Part shown: positions 56,820 through 64,000 of the stretch, one piece after another | How the letters are laid out: the number at the start of each line of letters is the position of its first letter | Numbering within the stretch: the stretch's first letter is position 1 | Source: CAWDPQ01 sp963804245 | Lineage (GTDB): Bacteria > Acidobacteriota > Vicinamibacteria > Vicinamibacterales > 2-12-FULL-66-21 | Direction: 5' to 3' | Length of the DNA: 64,000 nt | Assembly: GCA_963804245.1 (NCBI GenBank) | Contig: CAWDPQ010000003.1 | Coordinates: forward strand, 124,001-188,000 | Notes under the pieces: model-generated | The model's input: only the letters and a program-made list of their open reading frames with translations | Told to the model about the DNA's origin: nothing | Databases searched by the model: none | Program-made: the position numbers and the translations under genes

Positions 56820-58377
56820 GTGAGTGATGCCGCAGATGCGTTCCCTTTTCGACCCCTCCCGCCTCCGCTGCGTTACGCCATCGCTATTACCGCCGTCAGT
56901 CTGGTCTACCTCGTCAGTCGAAGCTTTGATTCGCTGATAGACGAGGGCAGTCACTTTCTCCTGCTGGGAACGGCCGTCATGGCCAGCGCCTGGTTTGTCG
57001 GCACCGGGCCGGCGCTGGCAGCCACCGTCGTCGGTGCGCTCCTGGGCGCGTGGGATGGCTCGGCTGCCGGCGTCGAATCGCGAGCCGCCCAGACCCACCT
57101 TGCGCTCTTCGTCGTCCAGGGCCTGCTGCTGACTGGCGTCATCTCAGAATTGCGTGCCGCGCGTCTAGTTGCGGAGGGCCGTGCCCGGCTCGCGCAGGAC
57201 GCGCGCCATGAGAGCGAAGCCGCCAGCCGTATGAAGGACGAGTTCCTGGCCACGATCTCACATGAGCTGCGCACGCCACTCAACGCGATCCTGGGCTGGG
57301 TGAATTTGCTGCGGACAGGGAAGCTTGATTCGGCCACGACGGTACGAGGCCTCGAATCGATCGATCGCAACGTCCGGCTCCAGGCACAGCTCACAACCGA
57401 TCTGCTCGACGTGTCCAAAGCGCTCACCGGCAAGCTGCGACTCGAGTCGCGATGTGTGTCGGTGCTCGAGGCGACGCGCGAAGCCGCCGCCGCAGTGGTC
57501 TCGTCGGCGCAGGCGAAAGGCGTGGTCGTCAAGACAAAGTTTCCGGACGAAGAAGTGTCGGTGTTGGGCGATGCGACGCGGCTGCGGCAGATTGTCTGGC
57601 ACCTGCTGGCCAACGCCATCAAGTTCACGCCGCGAGGGGGGACGGTGGTCGTCGACATTCGTACGTCGCGCGAACACGTCATCCTGATCGTCTACGACAG
57701 CGGACCCGGCATCGCGCCGCAGTTTCTGCCGCGTATCTTCGATCGGTTTACACAGGAGGACGCGTCGCCGACGCGATCGGCCGGAGGACTCGGCGTCGGG
57801 TTGTCTCTCGTTCGCGAGCTCGTGGAGCTGCACGGCGGCGAGATTCACGCGCGGAATCGCGAGGATCAAACCGGAGCGATCTTTACCGCGACTTTTCCGT
57901 TGCCGCCGGGCGAGCCAGTAGCCAGCGACCGCCTCTCCGGCCTTGCCGAGAATTGGCGCGTCCTCTCCTCCGCTCGACGGCCTGCGTGTATTGGTCGTCG
58001 ACCGCGACGTCGAGGGTCGCGAACTGCTGCGAACGGTTCTGCAGCAGCGGGGTGCAACCGTGCGGACGACGGAAAACGTGGCCGATGCACTCGAGGCGCT
58101 GGAGGCATGGCGGCCGGATGCGCTCATCACCGACAGTGCGTCACCGGAGCGGGACTCGTATGCGCTCATTGGCAAGGTCCAATGGCTGGAAGCCGACCGC
58201 GGCGGCCGCATACCCGCCGCCGCACTGACGGCGTATTCGCGAACGGATGAACGGGTCCGGCAGATGCTGGATGCCGTGCACAGCGACTTACCGAAGCCGG
58301 TCGAACCTGCGCAGCTGGCCGCCGAGATCGCGCGGCTCACCGGCCGCGAGCGCCGCCGCGTCGAGCGCCTCAACTGA
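56820..58377 (+). CDS. Hybrid sensor histidine kinase with receiver domain (frameshifted)
   Basis: Two frames make one protein of about 518 residues. From the GTG at 56820: three to four membrane helices of the DUF4118 type (YAIAITAVSLVYLVS; LLLGTAVMASAWFVGTGPAL), HisKA with FLATISHELRTPLNAILG and HATPase_c (WHLLANAIKFTPRGG; YDSGPGIAPQFLPRIFDRF; GLGVGLSLVRELVELHGG). One extra base near 57940-57950 shifts into a receiver domain (LRVLVVDRDVEGRELLRTVL; DALITD with the phospho-Asp; TAYSRTDERVRQMLDAV). DUF4118 is the sensor part of KdpD-like kinases. It starts 41 bases after the ClpP-like gene and ends just before treZ. Confidence 0.85.
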
Positions 58378-58379
58378 CC

Positions 58380-60311
58380 ATGACGATCGAGAGTCAGACG
58401 CGGCGGCTGGCCTTTGGTGTGGAAGTCCAGCAGGAGGGTCGCTCCCATGCCCGCGTCTGGGCGCCCGCCTGCCGATCGATCGACGTCATCGTGGAAGCGG
58501 GCGGTCGGAAGGGAAGCCGCGCCACGCCGTTGCGGCCCGACGGCGAGGGCTACTTCGCCGGTTGCTTCGAGGCGAACGCCGGCGATCGCTATTGGCTTCG
58601 CCTCGACGGGAGCCGGCTGCGTCCGGATCCGGCATCGCGCTTCCAACCCGAAGGTCCCGCTGGACCATCGGCGATCGTGGACCCCGCCTCTTTCGATTGG
58701 ACCGACGCCGCATGGTCGGGTGTCTCTCCTACCGGTCAGATCATCTATGAGATGCACGTCGGTACGTTCACGCCTGAAGGCAATTGGCGAGCGGCTATGG
58801 AACGGCTGACAGACCTGGCCGACTTGGGCGTGACGGTGATCGAGATGATGCCGGTCTCCGACTTCGCGGGCCGCTTTGGATGGGGCTACGACGGCGTCTG
58901 TCTGTACGCCCCGACCAGATTTTATGGAGCGCCTGACGATCTGCGCGCGTTCATCGATCGCGCTCACGCGCTGGGCATCGGTGTGGTGCTCGACGTCGTG
59001 TACAACCACCTCGGTCCCGACGGGAACTACCTGCCTGAATTCTCCCCCGACTATTTCACCGATCGGTACCAGAATGACTGGGGCCGGGCGCTGAACTTCG
59101 AGGGGCCGGAGGCGGCGCGCGAGTTTTTCGTCGCGAACGCCGGTTACTGGATCGACGAGTTCCACTTCGACGGGCTGCGACTCGATGCGACGCAGGACAT
59201 CCACGACGCGTCGCCGGAACACGTCCTGGCTTCCATCGTCTCTCGCGTGCGCGCGGCGGCGCCGAGTCGCCGTACGTACGTCGTTGCCGAGAACGAGCCG
59301 CAGCGTACGCGCCTGGTCCGGCCACGGGCGCAAGGTGGATATGGTGTGGACGCGCTGTGGAACGACGACTTTCACCATTCGGCCGTCGTGGCGCTCACCG
59401 GTGTTCGCGAAGCCTATTACACGGATTACAAAGGCACGGCGCAGGAGTTCATTTCGTGCGCAAGGTTCGGGTATCTCTATCAGGGGCAGTGGTATCACTG
59501 GCAGAAACAGCGTCGCGGCGAGCCCGGTCTCGACCTGCCACCCCGCGCCTTCGTGTCATATCTCGAAAATCACGATCAAGTCGCCAATACGCCGTTCGGT
59601 TGTCGCCTGCACCAGCTGGCGTCACCGGCACGGCTGCGCGCGCTCACCGCGCTGACCCTGCTCGGACCGGCTACGCCGATGCTCTTTCAAGGACAGGAGT
59701 TCGCGTCCTCGGCGCCATTCCTGTACTTCGCTGATCACAAGCCGGACCTCAACGAGTCGGTCGAGAAGGGTCGCGTCGAATTTCTCACACAGTTTCCCAG
59801 CGTGCGAGATCCCGAAGTTCTCGAGGCACTGCCTTCGCCAACCGATGAAGCCACGTTTCAGCGCTGCAAGCTGGATTTCAGCGAGCGCGAGCGCCACTCC
59901 GCCGTCTACGCCCTGCATCGGGATCTGTTGCTGCTGCGGCGAAACGACCCGGTGCTCCGCCGCCTCGGCGACGTGCGGCCCGAGGGTGCGGTGCTTGAAT
60001 CCGCAGCGTTCGTTCTCAGATATCTGGGCGGGCAGGACGGCGACCGTCTCCTCGTCGTCAATCTCGGTTGCGATCTTGATCTGTGTCCCTTGCCGGAGCC
60101 GTTGCTGGCGCCGCCAGCAAACAGCCGGTGGGTGCTTCAGTGGAGCAGCGCTGCGGTGCGTTATGGTGGCCAGGGGACGCCCCCGCTCCGTGCGCATGCG
60201 CAACTTCACGTGCGGGGTGAGTCCGCGATGCTCCTGCGATCCGAGTCGGGCTCGCCACCGGACGAGGAAGAACGGTTCGAAGATTCTGCTCATGCCGACG
60301 CTGACAAATGA
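58380..60311 (+). CDS. treZ: Malto-oligosyltrehalose trehalohydrolase
   Basis: GH13 enzyme that releases trehalose from maltooligosyl-trehalose. The 643 residues show an N-terminal carbohydrate-binding-like domain (FGVEVQQEGRSHARVWAP), then the barrel with IYEMHVGTFTPEGNW, VIEMMPVSDFAGRFGWGYDGV, GIGVVLDVVYNHLGPDGNYL, the nucleophile Asp in GLRLDATQDIHD, the acid Glu in VVAENEP and the third carboxylate in ENHDQVAN. The usual partner treY (maltooligosyl trehalose synthase) is not in the window. The ATG at 58380 lies two bases after the kinase stop; the end overlaps the debranching gene by 20 bases. Confidence 0.93.
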   Translation: MTIESQTRRLAFGVEVQQEGRSHARVWAPACRSIDVIVEAGGRKGSRATPLRPDGEGYFAGCFEANAGDRYWLRLDGSRLRPDPASRFQPEGPAGPSAIVDPASFDWTDAAWSGVSPTGQIIYEMHVGTFTPEGNWRAAMERLTDLADLGVTVIEMMPVSDFAGRFGWGYDGVCLYAPTRFYGAPDDLRAFIDRAHALGIGVVLDVVYNHLGPDGNYLPEFSPDYFTDRYQNDWGRALNFEGPEAAREFFVANAGYWIDEFHFDGLRLDATQDIHDASPEHVLASIVSRVRAAAPSRRTYVVAENEPQRTRLVRPRAQGGYGVDALWNDDFHHSAVVALTGVREAYYTDYKGTAQEFISCARFGYLYQGQWYHWQKQRRGEPGLDLPPRAFVSYLENHDQVANTPFGCRLHQLASPARLRALTALTLLGPATPMLFQGQEFASSAPFLYFADHKPDLNESVEKGRVEFLTQFPSVRDPEVLEALPSPTDEATFQRCKLDFSERERHSAVYALHRDLLLLRRNDPVLRRLGDVRPEGAVLESAAFVLRYLGGQDGDRLLVVNLGCDLDLCPLPEPLLAPPANSRWVLQWSSAAVRYGGQGTPPLRAHAQLHVRGESAMLLRSESGSPPDEEERFEDSAHADADK

Positions 60312-62349
60312 CCTGACGCGATCGATTCCCCATCCCCACGATCCCGAGCTGCCGGACGGTTCGGTGCCCAGACTCGAATGGCTCGTCACCAACGGGCTCG
60401 GCGGCTATGCGTCAGGCACCGTTGTCGGGGTTCTGACGCGGCGGTATCACGGCTTGCTCGTGGCGGCACTGCCGGCGCCGCTCGGGCGGATGGTGCTCTT
60501 GAACCATCTTCTCGAACGGGTTCGACTCGAGGATCGGCGTGTCGTCTGGCTGGGCGATGAAGATGAAGTGGCCGGTCCGAACGCCGCCGATCGGCTCGAT
60601 CACCTCGTCGAGTTCAGGCTGGAGCTTGGCCTGCCGGTCTGGCGATACGAGCTGCCGGGCATCGCCATCGAGAAGCGCGTCGTGATGCCTTATGGGCAGA
60701 ACACCGTCCATCTGACTTACCAGCTCGTGCGCGGCGACGGCCCGATTCGTATCACGCTGCGGCCGTCGATACAGTTTCGAGGCTACGGGGAACCGGTCAA
60801 CACGTCGCATGTCAGCCAGTACACGCTGACCTCGGTGGACACGCGATACGAGGTCTCGGGCGGAATCGGGCTGCCATGTCTGAGATTTCTGATTAATGGT
60901 GAGCGCGCGTCGCTGACGCTGGATGAGAAGGGCGTGCCCGCCGTGCCGTACGACATGGAGCGGTTCCGTGGATACGATTGGCTCGGCTCCATGTGGAGTC
61001 CGGGATACTTCCGAGCCGATCTCCGGAACGACCAGCCGGTCACGCTCATCGCTTCCGCCGAGCCGTGGGAAGTCATTCAGGCGCTAACACCGGAAGACGC
61101 GGAGCAGGCGGAGCGCGATCGGCGGCGCCGGCTGCTGACGATTGCACGGTGTGACGATAGCCGCTCGCCGGCGGCCGAGCTCGTGCTCGCCGCGGATCAG
61201 TTCATCATCACGCCGGCCGGCCGTGCCGAAGAGGCGGCGCGGGCCAGGGCCGCGGGAGAAGAAGTCCGCACGGTCATCGCGGGCTACCACTGGTTCACCG
61301 ACTGGGGGCGCGACACGATGATCAGCCTCGACGGGCTCACGCTCGCGACCGGCCGATATCGCGAAGCGGCCTACATTCTTCGCACCTTCGCCCACTACGT
61401 GCGCAACGGGCTGATCCCGAACATGTTTCCCGATGGTTCCCGGGAAGGCCTCTATCACACGGCCGATGCGTCGTTGTGGTTCTTCCACGCCGTGCACCGC
61501 TACCTGACGGTGACAGACGATGCGGACACGGTCCGCCAGCTCGTGCCACACCTCGCCGATATTGCACGGCATCATCTGGCCGGGACGCGGTTCGGCATCG
61601 GCGTCGATGCAGCTGACGGTCTCCTGACGCAAGGAGCCGAGGGATATCAGCTCACCTGGATGGATGCGAAGGTCGATGATTGGGTCGTGACACCCCGTCG
61701 CGGCAAGGCCGTGGAAATCAACGCGCTCTGGTTCAACGCGTTGTGTCTGCTGCACGAATGGTTCCGCCGCTTCGGTATGGACGACCAGCTCGGTCTGCTC
61801 GCACACGCCCAACGCGCGAAGAAGTCGTTCAACGAAAGGTTCTGGTTCGCCGAGGGTGGCTATCTGTTCGATGTGGTCGACGGTCCATCGGGAAACGATT
61901 CAGCATGCCGGCCCAATCAAATCCTCGCCTTCTCGCTCGAGCATGCGATCCTCGACCAGGCCAGATGGCTGCCGGTGCTGAATGTCGTGCGTGAGCGACT
62001 GCTGACGCCGGTAGGTCTTCGATCCCTGGCTCGCGGGCACCCCGACTACAAGTCCAAGTATTTTGGGGACCTCCGCGCACGTGATGCCGCGTACCATCAG
62101 GGCACCGTCTGGGCCTGGCTGATCGGCCCGTACGTCGACGCATGGTTGAAAGTGCACCCTGGCGATCAATCCGGCGCCCGCCAGGTACTCGAAGGATTCC
62201 AGTCGCACTTGAATCAGGCCTGCGTCGGCTCGATCAGCGAGATCTTCGACGCCGAGGAGCCGTATACTCCGCGCGGATGCGTGGCACAGGCATGGAGCGT
62301 CGCCGAGGTACTTCGCCACCTCCAGAAGCTTGACGCCTGCTCGACGTGA
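60292..62349 (+). CDS. Glycogen debranching enzyme (amylo-alpha-1,6-glucosidase)
   Basis: GH133-type debranching enzyme of about 685 residues. The N-terminal beta domain starts LEWLVTNGLGGYASGTVVG and TRRYHGLLVAALP; the catalytic (alpha/alpha)6 domain has GYHWFTDWGRDTMISLDGL near residue 325, LIPNMFPDGSREGLYHTADASLWF, WMDAKVDDWVVTPR and YHQGTVWAWLIGPYVDAWL near the end. It removes alpha-1,6 branch stubs from glycogen. The start is the ATG at 60292 inside the end of treZ, and the frame upstream is only treZ antiphase. With treZ it links glycogen breakdown to trehalose formation. Confidence 0.92.
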   Translation: MPTLTNDLTRSIPHPHDPELPDGSVPRLEWLVTNGLGGYASGTVVGVLTRRYHGLLVAALPAPLGRMVLLNHLLERVRLEDRRVVWLGDEDEVAGPNAADRLDHLVEFRLELGLPVWRYELPGIAIEKRVVMPYGQNTVHLTYQLVRGDGPIRITLRPSIQFRGYGEPVNTSHVSQYTLTSVDTRYEVSGGIGLPCLRFLINGERASLTLDEKGVPAVPYDMERFRGYDWLGSMWSPGYFRADLRNDQPVTLIASAEPWEVIQALTPEDAEQAERDRRRRLLTIARCDDSRSPAAELVLAADQFIITPAGRAEEAARARAAGEEVRTVIAGYHWFTDWGRDTMISLDGLTLATGRYREAAYILRTFAHYVRNGLIPNMFPDGSREGLYHTADASLWFFHAVHRYLTVTDDADTVRQLVPHLADIARHHLAGTRFGIGVDAADGLLTQGAEGYQLTWMDAKVDDWVVTPRRGKAVEINALWFNALCLLHEWFRRFGMDDQLGLLAHAQRAKKSFNERFWFAEGGYLFDVVDGPSGNDSACRPNQILAFSLEHAILDQARWLPVLNVVRERLLTPVGLRSLARGHPDYKSKYFGDLRARDAAYHQGTVWAWLIGPYVDAWLKVHPGDQSGARQVLEGFQSHLNQACVGSISEIFDAEEPYTPRGCVAQAWSVAEVLRHLQKLDACST

Positions 62350-62403
62350 CGGCGATCGGCCGACTGTTCTGTTTCTCTCTTTCAATGTGAGCAGCCGCTC
62401 GTA

Positions 62404-63482
62404 ATGGCGTTGGACCTCACCGCACTCGGCTGGAGCGCGCGGCTGGAGGAGTTGTTCGCGCCGCATGCGGCCGCCGGCCTTCTCCCGGCGCGTGTGATTC
62501 TCGAGCACACGCATATCTACCGTGTGTTTGCCGCCGACGGCGAGATCCTGGCGCGCGTCGCGGGACGACTGCGGCACCGCGCGGCGGAGCGGGCGGATTA
62601 TCCGGCGGTCGGCGACTGGGTCGCGATCGAACCGGATCCGCACGATGGAGACGCGCGTATTCACGCCATACTGCCTCGCACGAGCCGGTTCTCGCGCCGG
62701 GCAGCAGGCGATGTCACCGAGGAGCAGATCGTCGCGGCCAATATCGATACGGTGTTTCTCGTCGCCGGCCTCGACCGGGATTTCAACCCGCGTCGAATCG
62801 AACGCTACCTCGTCGTGGCGCGTGAAAGCGGCGCATCACCGGTAATCGTCCTCAACAAAGCCGATCTCAGCGACGATCCTGGTGCGCGCGTGGAGGAAGT
62901 TCGAGCGCTCGCAAACGACGCACCGGTGCACGCCGTGTCCTGCAACGCGCCGGCGACGCTCGATGTCCTCAAGCAGTATCTCGGCTACGGCAAGACCGGT
63001 GCGCTGCTCGGGTCGTCAGGCGTCGGCAAGTCGACCATCGTGAATCGGCTCGTCGGTCACGATCTCCTGCGCACGCAGGACGTGCGCGAGTCCGATAGCC
63101 GCGGACGACATACCAGCGCGAACCGTCAGCTTGTCAGGTTGCCGGGAACCGGTGTCCTGATCGATACGCCCGGGATGCGGGAGCTGCAGCTCTGGGAGAC
63201 GGGCGAGGCCCTGGCGGACACGTTCGCCGACATCGAGGAGCTCGCACCGGGCTGCCGCTTCAGAGATTGCCAGCATCGTTCGGAGCCTGGCTGCGCCGTG
63301 GTCGACGCGGTCGCCACCGGTGCGCTGCCTGCAGATCGTCTAGCGAGCTTTCACAAGCTGGCCGACGAGCAGGTGTACCAAGCGCAGCAGCAGGATGAGC
63401 GGGCGGCCATCGAGGCGAAGCGGCGCGGCCGGATTGGAGCAAAGTCGTTGCGCAAACGCTTGAAAGAGAAGGGGAAGGCGCC

Positions 63483-63486
<4 letters not shown>
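62404..63486 (+). CDS. rsgA: Ribosome small subunit-dependent GTPase A
   Basis: Circularly permuted GTPase that helps late 30S maturation. The 360 residues comprise an OB fold (about 25-95), the permuted G domain with VLNKADLSD (G4) first, then LGSSGVGKSTIVNRL (G1) and DTPGMRELQLW (G3), and a C-terminal zinc domain with CRFRDCQHRSEPGCAV. The ATG at 62404 gives a normal start. A basic C-terminus (KSLRKRLKEKGK) is typical. The stop overlaps the next GTG (GTGA), coupling it to an ABC ATPase. Confidence 0.95.

Positions 63487-64000
<514 letters not shown>

Noticed and set aside
57258..59498. Minus-strand open frame of 746 codons opposite the hybrid kinase and treZ
   Set aside because: Both plus-strand genes have full catalytic motifs; the antisense translation has no domain-like sequence.

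Overview
The window is GC-rich chromosomal DNA, almost certainly from an acidobacterium. Supporting lineage marks are a von Willebrand factor A protein of the acidobacterial type (31574-32494) and two permeases of the ADOP type ('acidobacterial duplicated orphan permease': a 5'-truncated copy at 19599-20573 and a full copy at 49664-52114). The general gene set suggests the Vicinamibacteria branch; that finer placement is inference. No prophage, insertion sequence, CRISPR array or plasmid function was seen.

Layout. 1-20.5 kb is a dense plus-strand housekeeping block: an AbgB-like peptidase (cut by the window edge), hisS, aspS, phoH, ybeY, a CorC-type protein, era, a ferritin, mgtE, recO, glyQ, glyS, ppdK, a broken corA, mutL and a truncated ADOP permease. 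20.6-21.8 kb holds a predicted promoter, a candidate cyclic-di-GMP-I (GEMM) riboswitch and a membrane-anchored trypsin-like protease. 21.8-27.2 kb carries rarA and a SpoU-type RNA methyltransferase (minus), greA, a patatin-like membrane protein without its catalytic serine, and a cystathionine gamma-synthase-like enzyme. 27.3-32.5 kb has a DHH phosphoesterase, a large predicted outer-membrane protein and the VWFA protein. 32.5-38.7 kb has a cluster of palindromic repeats, uvrB, an Mla-like lipid transport operon and small envelope proteins. 38.8-43.9 kb has tRNA-Val(CAC), a citrate-synthase-family protein and a base/nucleoside salvage group (upp, an MtaD-like deaminase, hpt, an rpiB-like gene, deoC). 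43.9-54.2 kb has an MscS channel, a CHASE histidine kinase and a minus-strand run adaptor - ABC ATPase - ADOP permease - NtrC-type regulator - kinase. 54.5-64 kb has a DUF3052-like protein, a Rieske protein, a ClpP-like protease, a hybrid kinase, treZ, a glycogen debranching enzyme, rsgA and the start of an ABC ATPase.

Two themes run across the window. First, many otherwise intact genes are broken by a single-base shift, usually a one-base insertion (protease, patatin-like, metB-like, rpiB, deoC, NtrC regulator, hybrid kinase), and corA by several. Either residual sequencing error or real decay would explain this, and it must be settled before calling the genes dead. Second, intergenic DNA carries short palindromes (7-8 bp stem, loops of TAAA, TGAA, TTCA type), 7-bp tandem repeats and purine/pyrimidine tracts, some of which run into coding sequence (hisS 3' end, ppdK 5' end).

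The most interesting candidates are the riboswitch-controlled protease, and the rpiB-deoC pair, whose N-terminal extensions resemble those of bacterial microcompartment cargo, inside a nucleoside salvage operon.
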